Positions 25,868 to 35,589 of a stretch of DNA of 64,000 nucleotides are shown one piece after another; position 1 is the stretch's first letter, and each line of letters opens with the position of its first letter. The stretch spans positions 23,758 to 87,757 of the forward strand of contig NZ_JAPUVI010000030.1 of assembly GCF_029255285.1 (NCBI RefSeq), given 5' to 3'. The notes beneath the pieces were generated by a model, which searched no databases, was not told the DNA's origin, and worked only from the letters and a program-made list of their open reading frames with translations. This DNA is from Accumulibacter sp. GTDB taxonomy: Bacteria > Pseudomonadota > Gammaproteobacteria > Burkholderiales > Rhodocyclaceae. The position numbers and the translations under genes are program-made.

Positions 25868-27013
25868 ATGTCCATGACGTCGATCCTGCGTCCGGTGGTG
25901 ATGCCGCCCGAACTGATCGGCCAAGCCGCCCCCTGCGATCTGTTCAATGCCAGCGGTGTTTTGATGTTGCGGGCGGGCGCCCGCATTGGCCACGGTCGCC
26001 AGGATCCCTCCGAGCCGTTGCGCTTTCATTGTCCGGCGTCGTTCGCCGCCAGAATTTGTCACGTTAACCCGGCGCGGGAACTGTCGCGCATCGCGCTTGC
26101 GCTGGGCGACATGGCGGAGCGCGTCGCCAGTGGCGGGAATGTGTCGGCCAGCGAACTGCGTCGACTTGCCGATGACCTGCTCGAGGTTTGGCGACTCGAC
26201 GCGGACGCCTGCCTGGGTGCCGTGCGGCTCAGCCGGTTTGCCCGGGCCGGTGTTCGCCACGCCATCCTCGTCGCTTTGCTGGCTCTCGAGACTGGCGCGG
26301 CGGGTGGGGTACCGATCCGGAGTCTGCCTACGCTGGCCGGCGCCGGACTCAGCATGAATCTGACCAAGCTGGCGCTGCACGACGAGATGTTCGAGCGGAG
26401 CGCGGCGCCCGATGCGGCGCAGCGGCGCGAGATCGTCAGCCATCCCGCCGAGGGCGCCCGCTTGCTGCGCCGCATCGGTCAGGGTTGCGAGGAATGGATA
26501 CCGGCCGTTGCCGGACACCACGAGAACATCGACGGCAGTGGCTATCCGGCGGGATTGAAAGGCGCGTCGATTACCGTGACAGCGCGTATTCTGCGCGTCG
26601 CCGATACGCTGGCGGCGCGCTTGACCGGGCGCCGGGCGCGTTCGCCCGTCTATTGGAACCTGAGCCGCTCGGGAGACAGTTCGTTGCTGACGCGGCACGT
26701 CTTCGGTCCCGATCTCGCGCTGCTGGACAAGTCGCTGGCTGGTCAACTCATGAGGTCTCTCGGTCCATTTCCGCCGGGCAGTCTGGTTCGTTTGAGCAAT
26801 CGCGAATTGGCGGTCGTCACGCGCCGGACTTTGGGTGCTGCGGCACAGCCGCGGCAGGTGTTCGCGATCACCGACACCGATGGCCGCCCCTTGGAAACCC
26901 CGACCTTTCGCAGAACGGGTCTTGGCTGGCTGGCGATACGGGCTTACGCGCAGGATGAGGCGAGCCGCCATCAGAGCCATGGCTGGAGTTCGGCCTGGGG
27001 CTACGATGTCTGA
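25868..27013 (+). CDS. HD-GYP-type domain protein
   Basis: A 381-residue cytoplasmic protein. The central part (about residues 135-260) carries a His-His-Glu-Asn-Ile-Asp-Gly-Ser-Gly-Tyr-Pro block, the signature of HD-GYP c-di-GMP phosphodiesterases. The upstream His-Asp pair is present (Leu-His-Asp-Glu-Met-Phe) but lacks the usual Gly-Lys that follows, so activity may be reduced. A His inside a His-Pro-Ala-Glu-Gly stretch is also kept. The ATG at 25868 has AAGGAG 7 bases upstream. With the GGDEF/EAL and HDOD genes, it is the third c-di-GMP-type component in this part of the window. Confidence 0.8.
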   Translation: MSMTSILRPVVMPPELIGQAAPCDLFNASGVLMLRAGARIGHGRQDPSEPLRFHCPASFAARICHVNPARELSRIALALGDMAERVASGGNVSASELRRLADDLLEVWRLDADACLGAVRLSRFARAGVRHAILVALLALETGAAGGVPIRSLPTLAGAGLSMNLTKLALHDEMFERSAAPDAAQRREIVSHPAEGARLLRRIGQGCEEWIPAVAGHHENIDGSGYPAGLKGASITVTARILRVADTLAARLTGRRARSPVYWNLSRSGDSSLLTRHVFGPDLALLDKSLAGQLMRSLGPFPPGSLVRLSNRELAVVTRRTLGAAAQPRQVFAITDTDGRPLETPTFRRTGLGWLAIRAYAQDEASRHQSHGWSSAWGYDV

Positions 27014-27050
27014 CCGCGGCCCCGCCGGCGCTGGGCGGCGGCACAAACAG

Positions 27051-27074
27051 GGAGCCCACCTTGCGGCGGGCTCC
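27051..27074. terminator. Stem-loop between HD-GYP gene and pccA
   Basis: GGAGCCCACC-TTGC-GGCGGGCTCC forms a 10-base stem with one mismatch, located between two convergent genes. There is no strong T tract on either side, so termination is inferred from position and stability. Confidence 0.55.
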
Positions 27075-27115
27075 TCTGGCAACCGGTTGCGGCGGCAATC
27101 GCCACCGCCAGGGTT

Positions 27116-29104
27116 CTACTCGAATTCGATGATCACCTGATCGACCGACAGGCTATCGCCGGGCGCGGCAACTACCTTCTTGACCTTGCAGTCGAGTTCG
27201 GCCTTGAGGACGTTTTCCATCTTCATCGCTTCGATGACAGCCAGCTTTTCACCGGCGCTGACCTGCTGTCCAACGACCACCGACACTTCGCGCAGCAGTC
27301 CCGGCATCGGCGAAAGCAGGAACTTCGACAGGTCCGGCGGCAGCTTCTTGGGCATCAGCGCCAGCATGCGGGCCGCGTTGGCTGTCATCACCGTCACCTT
27401 GACGTGCTTGCCGAAGTGCACGACGCGATAGAGCAATCCGATGCGCTCGAGTTGCAGACAGATCGGTGCGCCGTTGCAGGTGCCGCGAAAAACGAGTTCG
27501 CCGAATTTCCAGTCGGAAACGAGATCGTAGCGGTCCACTCCGTGCGTCACCGAGTAGCCCCCGGGAATCGGTTTCACGACCACAGGGTAGTCCTTGCCTT
27601 CCATCTGCACGACCCATTCGTCACCGACCTTGCGCTGGTGACCGGCCATCTGGCCGCTGACTTGGACGGCGCGGTCGATGTAGCGGCGGCGCCCAAAAGC
27701 GGCCAGCGCGGCCAGTAGCCCCGGATCCTCGTGAACGACGTCGGAAGCCACGAAGCCGTTCGGATATTCTTCGGCAATGAAATTGGTCGTGAACACCCCC
27801 GACAGGAAGCGCGGATTCTGCATCAGCGCTGCCTGGAACGGAATGTTCGAGTCGATGCCGCGGATCACGAAAGCGTTCAGCGCATCACGCATGCGGCTGA
27901 TCGCCTGATCCCGCGTTGCCCCGTGGCAAATCAGTTTGGCGATCATCGAGTCGTAATACATCGAAATTTCGCCGCCCTCGAAGACGCCGGTGTCGACGCG
28001 GACCTGTCCTTCGGCGGTTTCCGGCGGCCGATACTTGACCAGGCGGCCGACCGACGGAAGAAAACCACGGAAGGGGTCTTCGGCGTTGATCCGGCACTCG
28101 ATCGCCCAGCCGTTGGGCTTGATGTCGTTCTGCGTGAACGGCAGTTTCTCGCCGGCCGCGACACGAATCATCAGTTCGACGAGGTCGACGCCGGTAATCA
28201 TTTCCGTCACCGGATGTTCGACCTGAAGGCGGGTGTTCATTTCGAGGAAATAGAACGACTTGTCGGAGCCGACGACGAACTCGACGGTGCCGGCGCTCTG
28301 GTAGTTGACGGCCTTGGCCAGTGCCACGGCCTGTTCGCCCATCGCCTTGCGGATGCTGTCGTCGATGAACGGCGAGGGAGCTTCCTCGAGCACCTTCTGG
28401 TGTCGCCGCTGGATCGAGCACTCGCGCTCGAGCAAGTAGACCGTGTTGCCGAAGGAGTCGGCGATCACCTGAATCTCGATGTGGTGCGGACCTTCGACGA
28501 ACTTCTCGATGAACACGCGGTCGTCGCCAAAGCTGTTGCGGGCTTCGTTGCGGCAGGCCTCGAAGCCTTCGAAGGCTTCCTTGTCGTTGAAGGCGACGCG
28601 CAAGCCCTTGCCGCCGCCACCCGCGGATGCCTTGATCATCACCGGATAGCCGATTCCCTTGGCGATCTCGACCGCCTGCGCCGAGTCGGCGATTTCCGCG
28701 TTGTAGCCCGGGATGGTGTTGACCTTGGCTTCCATGGCCAGCTTCTTGGAGGCGATCTTGTCGCCCATGGCGGCTACCGAATAGTGTTTCGGGCCGATGA
28801 AAATGACGCCGTTGTCCTCGAGACGGCGCGAGAACTCCTCGTTCTCGGAGAGGAAGCCGTAGCCCGGATGGACCGCTTCGGCGCCGGTTGCCTTGCAGGC
28901 GTCGATGATCTTGTCGATCACCAGGTAGGATTCCTTCGAAGCGGCCGGGCCGATGCAAACGCTTTCGTCGGCCATCAGCACGTGCATCGAGTCCTTGTCC
29001 GCCTCGGAATAGACCGCGACCGTCTTGATGCCCATCTTCTTGGCGGTCTTCATGACCCGGCAGGCGATCTCGCCGCGGTTGGCGATCAGAATTTTCTTAA
29101 ACAT
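27116..29104 (-). CDS. pccA: Propionyl-CoA carboxylase alpha (biotin) subunit
   Basis: A 662-residue biotin-carboxylase/biotin-carrier fusion. Using ATP and bicarbonate it carboxylates its own biotin, which PccB then uses to convert propionyl-CoA to (S)-methylmalonyl-CoA. The N-terminus is a classic biotin carboxylase (Ile-Ala-Asn-Arg-Gly-Glu-Ile-Ala) with a Gly-rich ATP-grasp loop (Ala-Gly-Gly-Gly-Gly-Lys-Gly, around residue 165). The C-terminus has the biotin attachment motif Ala-Met-Lys-Met-Glu-Asn and a BT-type linker between. Association with pccB, meaB and mcm supports propionyl-CoA rather than acetyl-CoA as the substrate. It is the last gene of a leftward operon. Confidence 0.95.
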   Translation of the reverse strand: MFKKILIANRGEIACRVMKTAKKMGIKTVAVYSEADKDSMHVLMADESVCIGPAASKESYLVIDKIIDACKATGAEAVHPGYGFLSENEEFSRRLEDNGVIFIGPKHYSVAAMGDKIASKKLAMEAKVNTIPGYNAEIADSAQAVEIAKGIGYPVMIKASAGGGGKGLRVAFNDKEAFEGFEACRNEARNSFGDDRVFIEKFVEGPHHIEIQVIADSFGNTVYLLERECSIQRRHQKVLEEAPSPFIDDSIRKAMGEQAVALAKAVNYQSAGTVEFVVGSDKSFYFLEMNTRLQVEHPVTEMITGVDLVELMIRVAAGEKLPFTQNDIKPNGWAIECRINAEDPFRGFLPSVGRLVKYRPPETAEGQVRVDTGVFEGGEISMYYDSMIAKLICHGATRDQAISRMRDALNAFVIRGIDSNIPFQAALMQNPRFLSGVFTTNFIAEEYPNGFVASDVVHEDPGLLAALAAFGRRRYIDRAVQVSGQMAGHQRKVGDEWVVQMEGKDYPVVVKPIPGGYSVTHGVDRYDLVSDWKFGELVFRGTCNGAPICLQLERIGLLYRVVHFGKHVKVTVMTANAARMLALMPKKLPPDLSKFLLSPMPGLLREVSVVVGQQVSAGEKLAVIEAMKMENVLKAELDCKVKKVVAAPGDSLSVDQVIIEFE

Positions 29105-29125
29105 CTCTCTATGTCTCCCCGTCGA

Positions 29126-30658
29126 TCAAAGCGGAATGTTGCCGTGCTTGCGCCACGGGTTTTCCAGATGCTTGTTGCGCAGCATCGCCAGCGAGCGGCA
29201 GATGCGCTTGCGTGTTTCGTTCGGCATGATGACGTCGTCGATGAAGCCACGTGCGCCGGCGACGAAAGGATTGGCGAACTTGGCCTTGTACTCGGCCTCG
29301 CGGGCCGCCAACTTGGCCGGGTCGTTCTTCTCCTCGCGGAAAATGATCTCGACCGCGCCCTTCGGCCCCATGACCGCGATTTCGGCCGACGGCCAGGCGA
29401 AATTGACGTCGCCGCGCAGGTGTTTCGATGCCATCACGTCGTACGCGCCGCCGTAAGCCTTGCGCGTGATCACGGTGATCTTCGGCACCGTGCACTCGGC
29501 ATAGGCGTAGAGCAGTTTGGCGCCGTGTTTGATGATTCCGCCGTATTCCTGGGCCGTGCCGGGCATGAAGCCGGGGACGTCCACGAAGGTCACCACGGGG
29601 ATGTTGAAAGCGTCGCAATAGCGGACGAAGCGCGCCGCCTTGATCGAGCTCTTGATGTCCAGGCAGCCAGCGAGGACCAGCGGCTGGTTGGCGACGATGC
29701 CGACCGTCGAACCGTCCATGCGCGCGAATCCGATCACGATGTTCTTGGCGTACTCGCGCTGCAGTTCGAAGAAGTCGCCGTCGTCGGCGATCTTGATGAT
29801 CAGCTCCTTGATGTTGTACGGCTTGTTCGGATTGTCGGGAACCAGCGTGTCGAGCGAGAAGTCGAGGCGGTCGGCCGGATCCTGCGACGGCAGGCGCGGC
29901 GGTTTTTCCCGGTTGTTCGACGGCAGGAAGCTGATGAAGCGGCGAATCATCATCAGCGCTTCGACATCGTTCTCGAAAGCGAGGTCGGCGACCCCCGATT
30001 TGGTGGTGTGGGTGATCGCGCCGCCGAGTTCTTCGGACGTCACGTCTTCGTGCGTCACCGTCTTGACCACCTCCGGGCCGGTGACGAACATGTAGGACGA
30101 GTCCTTGACCATGAAGATGAAGTCGGTCATCGACGGGCTATAGACCGCACCGCCAGCGCACGGCCCCATGATCAGCGAGATCTGCGGCACGACGCCCGAA
30201 GCGAGAACGTTGCGCTGGAAAACATCGGCGTAACCCGCCAATGACGCGACGCCCTCCTGGATGCGCGCCCCGCCCGAGTCATTGAGGCCGATCACCGGTG
30301 CGCCGACCTTGATCGCGTGATCCATGACCTTGCAGATCTTCTCGGCGTGCGCCTCCGAGAGCGAGCCGCCAAAAACGGTGAAGTCCTGCGAAAAGACGAA
30401 CATCAGCCGGCCGTTGATGGTCCCGCAGCCAATGACGACGCCGTCGCCAGGCACTGATTGCTCAGCCATGCCGAAGTCGTTGCAGCGGTGTTCCTTGAAC
30501 ATGTCCCACTCTTCGAAGGAGCCGCTGTCGAGCAGCAGCTCGATGCGCTCGCGGGCAGCCAGTTTGCCCTTGCTGTGCTGGTTGTCGATGCGTTTCTGGC
30601 CACCACCCAGGCAGGCCGCCGCGCGCTTTTCTGCCAGCTGGCGAATGATGTCATGCAT
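29126..30658 (-). CDS. pccB: Propionyl-CoA carboxylase beta (carboxyltransferase) subunit
   Basis: A 510-residue carboxyltransferase that transfers the carboxyl group from biotin to propionyl-CoA. It shows the two crotonase-like halves of the family. The N half has Ser-Gly-Gly-Ala-Arg-Ile-Gln-Glu-Gly and Gly-Pro-Cys-Ala-Gly-Gly-Ala. The C half has Asp-Val-Pro-Gly-Phe-Met-Pro-Gly and Ala-Tyr-Gly-Gly-Ala-Tyr-Asp-Val-Met. Its length matches PccB enzymes. It lies 21 bases upstream of pccA and downstream of meaB, so it belongs to the mcm-meaB-pccB-pccA operon. Confidence 0.96.
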   Translation of the reverse strand: MHDIIRQLAEKRAAACLGGGQKRIDNQHSKGKLAARERIELLLDSGSFEEWDMFKEHRCNDFGMAEQSVPGDGVVIGCGTINGRLMFVFSQDFTVFGGSLSEAHAEKICKVMDHAIKVGAPVIGLNDSGGARIQEGVASLAGYADVFQRNVLASGVVPQISLIMGPCAGGAVYSPSMTDFIFMVKDSSYMFVTGPEVVKTVTHEDVTSEELGGAITHTTKSGVADLAFENDVEALMMIRRFISFLPSNNREKPPRLPSQDPADRLDFSLDTLVPDNPNKPYNIKELIIKIADDGDFFELQREYAKNIVIGFARMDGSTVGIVANQPLVLAGCLDIKSSIKAARFVRYCDAFNIPVVTFVDVPGFMPGTAQEYGGIIKHGAKLLYAYAECTVPKITVITRKAYGGAYDVMASKHLRGDVNFAWPSAEIAVMGPKGAVEIIFREEKNDPAKLAAREAEYKAKFANPFVAGARGFIDDVIMPNETRKRICRSLAMLRNKHLENPWRKHGNIPL

Positions 30659-30730
30659 ATGTTCTACTCCCTAACGGTCGCGTCAATCAGAACTACAAAC
30701 AAGTCGGAGGTTTCGGTGTGATAAGCGAAG

Positions 30731-31729
30731 TCAGTGCTTCAGGTAGGCCAGCAGCCGGGAGGCGGCGGCTCCGGGTGTCGTGCGTCCTTCCGCGACGTCG
30801 CCCGACAGCTCGGGCAGTGCCGAGCGGACTGCCGGGTGGGAACGGAAATAGTGACGCAGGCCCGAATCGATCAGGTTCCACATCCAGTCGACGGCTTGCC
30901 GACGTCGCTTCTCGTCGAACTCGCCGCTGGCGATCATGGTTGTCCGGTAGCGTTCGATCTCGGTCCAGAACTCGCTGATGCCGCGCTTGGCCAGTGCGCT
31001 GACGGTGAGAACCGGTGGCCGCCAGTTCGGGCTGGTGCTGCGCAGCATCGTCAGCGCCGCTTTCATCTGTCCGCGGGCAAAGGCCGCGGCGCGCTCGTCG
31101 ATGTCGGCCTTGTTGAAGACCACCAGGTCGGCGATCTCGACGATTCCCTTCTTGATCGCCTGCAAGTCGTCGCCAGCGTTGGGCAGTTGCAGCAGGACAA
31201 AAGCGTCGACCATGCCGGCCACCGTCGTCTCGGACTGTCCGACGCCGACCGTTTCGACAATGATGACGTCGAAGCCGGCCGCTTCGCAGACCAGCATCGC
31301 CTCGCGCGTCTTGTCGGCTACGCCACCCAGCGAACCCGACGAAGGGCTGGGCCGGATGAACGCCTCGTCACGCTGACAAAGCATCTCCATGCGTGTCTTG
31401 TCGCCGAGAATCGAACCGCCCGAGACCGAGGAGGACGGGTCTACGGCGAGCACGGCGACGCGTCGGCCGGCGGCAATCAGATGCAGTCCGAGAGTTTCGA
31501 TGAAGGTCGACTTGCCCGCGCCAGGGGCACCGGAAATGCCGACACGCATGGTTTTCCCGGTGTGCGGCAGGAGTGCCGTCAACACCTGCCGGGCGCGTCG
31601 CTGATGGTCGTGGCGCGTCGATTCGACGAGCGTGATGGTTTTTGCGAGCGCTCGCCGACGACCGGCCAGCACCCCTTCGACGAGATGCTGGTCGGCAGCC
31701 GAGAGGCCGGCGGCAGGGGGGCTGGTCAT
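30731..31729 (-). CDS. meaB: MeaB/ArgK-type GTPase chaperone of methylmalonyl-CoA mutase
   Basis: A 332-residue G3E-family GTPase that guards and reloads the adenosylcobalamin cofactor of methylmalonyl-CoA mutase. Visible motifs are the P-loop Gly-Ala-Pro-Gly-Ala-Gly-Lys-Ser-Thr, Asp-Pro-Ser-Ser-Ser, the switch Glu-Thr-Val-Gly-Val-Gly-Gln-Ser-Glu and the base-specificity motif Asn-Lys-Ala-Asp. It begins 31 bases after the mcm stop, as in many mutase operons. This linkage makes the mutase-chaperone role more likely than the older name ArgK. Confidence 0.95.
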   Translation of the reverse strand: MTSPPAAGLSAADQHLVEGVLAGRRRALAKTITLVESTRHDHQRRARQVLTALLPHTGKTMRVGISGAPGAGKSTFIETLGLHLIAAGRRVAVLAVDPSSSVSGGSILGDKTRMEMLCQRDEAFIRPSPSSGSLGGVADKTREAMLVCEAAGFDVIIVETVGVGQSETTVAGMVDAFVLLQLPNAGDDLQAIKKGIVEIADLVVFNKADIDERAAAFARGQMKAALTMLRSTSPNWRPPVLTVSALAKRGISEFWTEIERYRTTMIASGEFDEKRRRQAVDWMWNLIDSGLRHYFRSHPAVRSALPELSGDVAEGRTTPGAAASRLLAYLKH

Positions 31730-31760
31730 GTCGGTCGGCGAAAGATGCGCGGCGGCTGGC

Positions 31761-33935
31761 TCAGGCCGTGACCGGTGCGCGCGCTTTGCGGATTTCGGCG
31801 AGAACGGTCATCGCCGAATCCTCGATCCGGGTTCCTGGCCCGAAAATGGCTTTGGCGCCCGCCTGGTAGAGAAAGTCGTAGTCCTGCGCCGGAATGACGC
31901 CGCCGGCGAAGACGATGATGTCGTCGGCCCCTTGATCCTTCAGCGCCTGGACGAGCGCGGGGAGCAGCGTCTTGTGGCCGGCGGCGAGCGACGACACGCC
32001 GACGGCATGGACGTCGTTCTCTATCGCCAGACGGGCCGCTTCTTCCGGCGTCTGGAAAAGCGGTCCGACGTCGATGTCGAAACCGAGATCCGCGAAGGCG
32101 GTGGCCACTACCTTGGCGCCGCGGTCGTGGCCGTCCTGGCCAAGCTTGGCGATCATGATCCGCGGCCGGCGGCCTTCCTCGTCGTTGAACTTGGCGATCT
32201 CGGACTTCAGTGCCTCCCAGCTCGACAGGCCGTCGACGACCGCGCCATAGACGCCGGAAACCGTCTGCTGCGTGGCGCGGAAGCGGCCGAACACCTTCTC
32301 CATGGCGTCCGAAACCTCGCCGACGGTGGCGCGCAGGCGCATGGCCTTGACCGCGAACTCGAGCAGATTTCCGTCGCCGGTTTCGGCGCAACGCGTCAGG
32401 TCGGCCAGCGCCGCGTTGACCTGGTCGCTGTCGCGGGTGCTGCGGACTTGCTTGAGGCGAGCGATCTGCGATTCACGGACAGCGTTGTTGTCGATGTCGC
32501 GAATGTCGATCGTGTCTTCCTTGGCCAGCTTGTATTTGTTGACGCCGACGATCACGTCCTTGCCGGAATCGATGCGCGCCTGTTTGTCGGCCGCGCAGCC
32601 TTCGATCTTCATCTTCGCCCAGCCCGATTCGACGGCGTGCGTCATGCCACCCATGGCCTCGACTTCCTCGATGATCTTCCAGGCTTCGTCGACCAGATCC
32701 TGCGTCAGCTTTTCCATCATGTACGATCCGGCCCACGGATCGATGACATTCGTGATGTGCGTTTCCTCCTGAATGATGAGCTGTGTATTGCGTGCGATGC
32801 GGGCCGAGAACTCGGTCGGCAGGGCAATCGCTTCATCCAGGGCATTGGTGTGCAGCGACTGGGTACCGCCGAACACGGCGGCCATCGCTTCGATCGTCGT
32901 GCGCACGACATTGTTGTAGGGATCCTGTTCGGTCAGCGACCAGCCGGAGGTCTGGCAGTGCGTGCGCAGCATCATCGACTTGGCGCTTTTCGGCGAAAAC
33001 TCCTGCATGACCTTCCACCAAAGCAGGCGCGCCGCGCGCAGCTTGGCCACCTCGAGGTAGAAGTTCATGCCGATGGCGAAGAAGAACGACAGGCGGCCGG
33101 CAAATTCGTCGACGTCGAGGCCGGAAGCGAGCGCCGTTTTCACGTACTCGCGGCCGTCGGCGATGGTGAAGGCAAGTTCCAGCGCCTGTGTCGCACCGGC
33201 TTCCTGCATGTGGTAACCCGAAATCGAGATCGAGTTGAACTTCGGCATGTGGTGCGCGGTGTAGCCGATGATGTCGGAAATGATCTTCATCGACGGCTTC
33301 GGTGGATAGATATAGGTGTTGCGAACCATGAACTCCTTGAGGATGTCGTTCTGGATCGTTCCCGAAAGCTTGTCCTGCGGTACGCCTTGCTCTTCAGCGG
33401 CGACGATGTAGCCAGCCAGAATCGGCAGAACGGCGCCGTTCATCGTCATCGACACCGAGATCTTCTCGAGCGGGATGCCGTTAAAGAGGATCTTCATGTC
33501 TTCGACTGAATCGATCGCCACGCCGGCCTTGCCGACGTCACCGGTAACGCGCGGATGATCGGAATCGTAGCCCCGATGGGTGGCCAGGTCGAAGGCGACC
33601 GAAACGCCCTGGCCACCGGCCGCCAGCGCCTTGCGATAGAAAGCGTTCGAGGCTTCGGCGGTGGAGAAGCCGGCGTACTGGCGAATGGTCCACGGACGCA
33701 CGGCATACATCGTTGCTTGCGGGCCGCGGACGAAGGGCGCCAGACCGGGCAAGGTATCGGTGTACTCCAGACCTTCGATGTCGGCCTTTGTATACAGTGG
33801 CTTGACGACGATTCCTTCGGGCGTGACCCAGTTCAGGGCTTCGACCTGACCGCCGGGAGCCGATTTGGCGGCAGCCTTTTTCCAGGCTTCGAGATTTGCA
33901 GGGACTAAGGGCGCAGCTTTGTTCGCGTTGGACAT
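31761..33935 (-). CDS. mcm: Methylmalonyl-CoA mutase
   Basis: A 724-residue single-chain mutase that interconverts succinyl-CoA and (R)-methylmalonyl-CoA with adenosylcobalamin. The catalytic TIM barrel occupies about residues 40-560. The C-terminal B12-binding domain has [10 protein letters not shown], supplying the cobalt-ligating His in the Asp-x-His-x-x-Gly motif. The ATG at 33935 is preceded by AAAGG. Upstream in-frame codons to 33992 are Arg-rich and lie in a leader hairpin. It is the first gene of the leftward operon with meaB, pccB and pccA. The epimerase is not in the window. Confidence 0.96.
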   Translation of the reverse strand: MSNANKAAPLVPANLEAWKKAAAKSAPGGQVEALNWVTPEGIVVKPLYTKADIEGLEYTDTLPGLAPFVRGPQATMYAVRPWTIRQYAGFSTAEASNAFYRKALAAGGQGVSVAFDLATHRGYDSDHPRVTGDVGKAGVAIDSVEDMKILFNGIPLEKISVSMTMNGAVLPILAGYIVAAEEQGVPQDKLSGTIQNDILKEFMVRNTYIYPPKPSMKIISDIIGYTAHHMPKFNSISISGYHMQEAGATQALELAFTIADGREYVKTALASGLDVDEFAGRLSFFFAIGMNFYLEVAKLRAARLLWWKVMQEFSPKSAKSMMLRTHCQTSGWSLTEQDPYNNVVRTTIEAMAAVFGGTQSLHTNALDEAIALPTEFSARIARNTQLIIQEETHITNVIDPWAGSYMMEKLTQDLVDEAWKIIEEVEAMGGMTHAVESGWAKMKIEGCAADKQARIDSGKDVIVGVNKYKLAKEDTIDIRDIDNNAVRESQIARLKQVRSTRDSDQVNAALADLTRCAETGDGNLLEFAVKAMRLRATVGEVSDAMEKVFGRFRATQQTVSGVYGAVVDGLSSWEALKSEIAKFNDEEGRRPRIMIAKLGQDGHDRGAKVVATAFADLGFDIDVGPLFQTPEEAARLAIENDVHAVGVSSLAAGHKTLLPALVQALKDQGADDIIVFAGGVIPAQDYDFLYQAGAKAIFGPGTRIEDSAMTVLAEIRKARAPVTA

Positions 33936-33966
33936 GACGGAACCTTTCACGAAATCTGTGGAGTGG

Positions 33967-34023
33967 AGGCGGCGCTTCCGCCTTCTACGCAAGAATCATA
34001 CCTGTCTGGAGAGTCATGTCGAA
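33967..34023 (-). promoter_or_regulatory. Promoter and leader hairpin of the mcm operon
   Basis: On the minus strand TTCGAC (34018-34023) and TATGAT (33995-34000) are 17 bases apart, giving a start near 33988. Just after it the leader contains a 6-base stem (AGGCGG/CCGCCT at 33967-33983) before the ribosome binding site. The promoter faces the gntR promoter within a 197-base gap. Confidence 0.5.
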
Positions 34024-34042
34024 TCACGGGAATCTGAAACGC

Positions 34043-34073
34043 TTGACACTCCGCCTGCCGAATAATACTGTAT
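34043..34073 (+). promoter_or_regulatory. gntR promoter with palindromic operator candidate
   Basis: A consensus -35 TTGACA (34043-34048) and TACTGT (34066-34071) are 17 bases apart. The -10 box is embedded in the palindrome ATAC-T-GTAT (34065-34073), a likely site for autoregulation by the adjacent GntR protein. Confidence 0.55.
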
Positions 34074-34132
34074 CCATAATTATGAAAGCAAGGTCCGATG
34101 GGGGCTTCGCACAGGTCGGTGAGAAAGGATCA

Positions 34133-34804
34133 ATGGCTCCGAGTCGTATAGCCCAGACAGCGTTGTATCAGGAAGTTGCCGAAAGGTTGCGGCAGCGGAT
34201 TTTTGCCCATCAGATACCGCCGGGAACGCGTATCGACGAGCAGGCACTGGCGATCGACTACGGCATCAGCCGGACCCCGTTGCGTGAGGCGCTCAAGGTG
34301 CTGGCCTCGGAAGGTTTGGTGACGCTGCGGCCGCGTCGAGGTTGTTTCGTGACCGAAATTTCGGAACAGGATCTCGACGAAATTCTGCCGCTGATGGCCA
34401 TGCTCGAAGGCCGCTGCGCGCTCGAAGCGGCGCAGCGGGCGCAAGCCGCCGAAATCGTCAGGCTCGAATCGATCCACCGGCAACTCGAGCGCTTTGCCGA
34501 GGGCAACCAGATCGAACGCTTCTTCGAGGCCAACCAGGAGTTTCATTCCCTGATTCAGGAGATGGCCGGCAACCGCTGGCTGCGCCAGGTGATCCAGGAC
34601 TTGCGCAAGGTGCTCAAGTTGACGCGTCTGTTGTCGCTGAGCATCGACGGTCGCCTCGAACAGTCGCTGATCGAGCATCGCACCATTCTGGCGGCGATCA
34701 AGGCCGGCGACGGGCCGCGCGCGCAGACGGCGATGCACGATCACATCCTCTCGGTCCGCCGGGCTCTGGTGCGGAGCTTGGCGCAGCATGAAGTGATGGC
34801 GTGA
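34133..34804 (+). CDS. GntR-family (FCD) transcriptional regulator
   Basis: A 223-residue regulator with an N-terminal winged helix (about residues 8-75, including Ile-Ser-Arg-Thr-Pro-Leu-Arg-Glu-Ala-Leu) and a C-terminal FCD helical bundle. The FCD bundle has metal-binding-type His residues (Phe-His-Ser, Glu-His-Arg, His-Asp-His). FCD regulators sense small organic acids or acyl compounds. It diverges from the mcm operon and its stop overlaps the following enoyl-CoA hydratase gene by 4 bases, so it probably controls propionyl/methylmalonyl-CoA metabolism. The ATG at 34133 is preceded by AAAGGA. An in-frame ATG at 34082 is a possible alternative. Confidence 0.88.
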   Translation: MAPSRIAQTALYQEVAERLRQRIFAHQIPPGTRIDEQALAIDYGISRTPLREALKVLASEGLVTLRPRRGCFVTEISEQDLDEILPLMAMLEGRCALEAAQRAQAAEIVRLESIHRQLERFAEGNQIERFFEANQEFHSLIQEMAGNRWLRQVIQDLRKVLKLTRLLSLSIDGRLEQSLIEHRTILAAIKAGDGPRAQTAMHDHILSVRRALVRSLAQHEVMA

Positions 34805-35580
34805 GCGGCCATATCGTCTGGGCTCGCGAGTCGGCGATCGCCACCATCACACTGGTCAATCCGGGCAAACGCAATGCCCTCGACTTCGCGATGTGGCAGC
34901 AGTTGGCCGAGATTGCCGGCCGACTGTCGAAGGACGACCAACTCCGTTGTGTGGTCGTGCGCGGTGATGGCGACCAAGCTTTCGCGGCTGGTGGCGACAT
35001 TGCGGAGTTCCTCAGCCAGCGCGATACGCTCGATCGCGCCATGGCCTACCACGCGCAGGCAGGAGCCGCCTTGCAGGCGCTCTACGACTGCCGCCCGCCG
35101 ACCATCGCGCTCATACAGGGGTCTTGTATCGGTGGTGGGCTGGAGATCGCTGCGCAGTGCGACCTGCGCATTTGCGGTGCTTCAGCCCGCTTCGGGGCGC
35201 CGATCAACCGGCTCGGCTTTTCGATGTATCCCGGTGAAATGCAGGCCTTGCTGCGTCTGCTCGGGCCGGCGACGATGCTCGAAATCCTTCTCGAAGGCCG
35301 CCTCCTCGACGCCCAGGAGGCACTCCTCAAGGGACTCGTGACGCGCCTGGTGGCCGATGCCGAGGTGGTCGATGAGGCCTATGCCACGGCGCGTCGCATC
35401 TGCGCCGGCGCGCCGTTGGTTGCGCGTACGCACAAGCAGTGGATACGCCGTCTGCAACAGCCGTCGCCACTGAGCGACGAAGAGCTGCGAGCGTCGTTCG
35501 CCTTTCTCGACACCGAGGACTACCGCGAAGGTCTGGCGGCATTTCTCGAGAAACGTCAGCCGCACTTCCGGGCGTGCTGA
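34801..35580 (+). CDS. Enoyl-CoA hydratase/isomerase family protein
   Basis: A 259-residue crotonase-fold protein, starting at a GTG whose GTGA overlaps the gntR stop. The oxyanion-hole elements are present (Ala-Gly-Gly-Asp-Ile near residue 64, Ile-Gly-Gly-Gly-Leu-Glu near residue 108). By eye, the first catalytic Glu of true hydratases (Pro-Glu-x-x-Leu-Gly) is replaced (Pro-Ile-Asn-Arg-Leu-Gly), while the second Glu region (Leu-Glu-Ile) is kept. It may therefore be an isomerase, decarboxylase or thioesterase of the family rather than a hydratase. A methylmalonyl-CoA-related activity is conceivable from its neighbours but unproven. Confidence 0.8.
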   Translation: MSGHIVWARESAIATITLVNPGKRNALDFAMWQQLAEIAGRLSKDDQLRCVVVRGDGDQAFAAGGDIAEFLSQRDTLDRAMAYHAQAGAALQALYDCRPPTIALIQGSCIGGGLEIAAQCDLRICGASARFGAPINRLGFSMYPGEMQALLRLLGPATMLEILLEGRLLDAQEALLKGLVTRLVADAEVVDEAYATARRICAGAPLVARTHKQWIRRLQQPSPLSDEELRASFAFLDTEDYREGLAAFLEKRQPHFRAC

Positions 35581-35589
35581 GTCGCGGTT

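Noticed and set aside
27731-30244. Very long plus-strand open frame opposite pccA and pccB
   Set aside because: It is an antisense shadow: the translation has no domain, is rich in Asp, Arg and Val, and the minus-strand genes are unmistakable.
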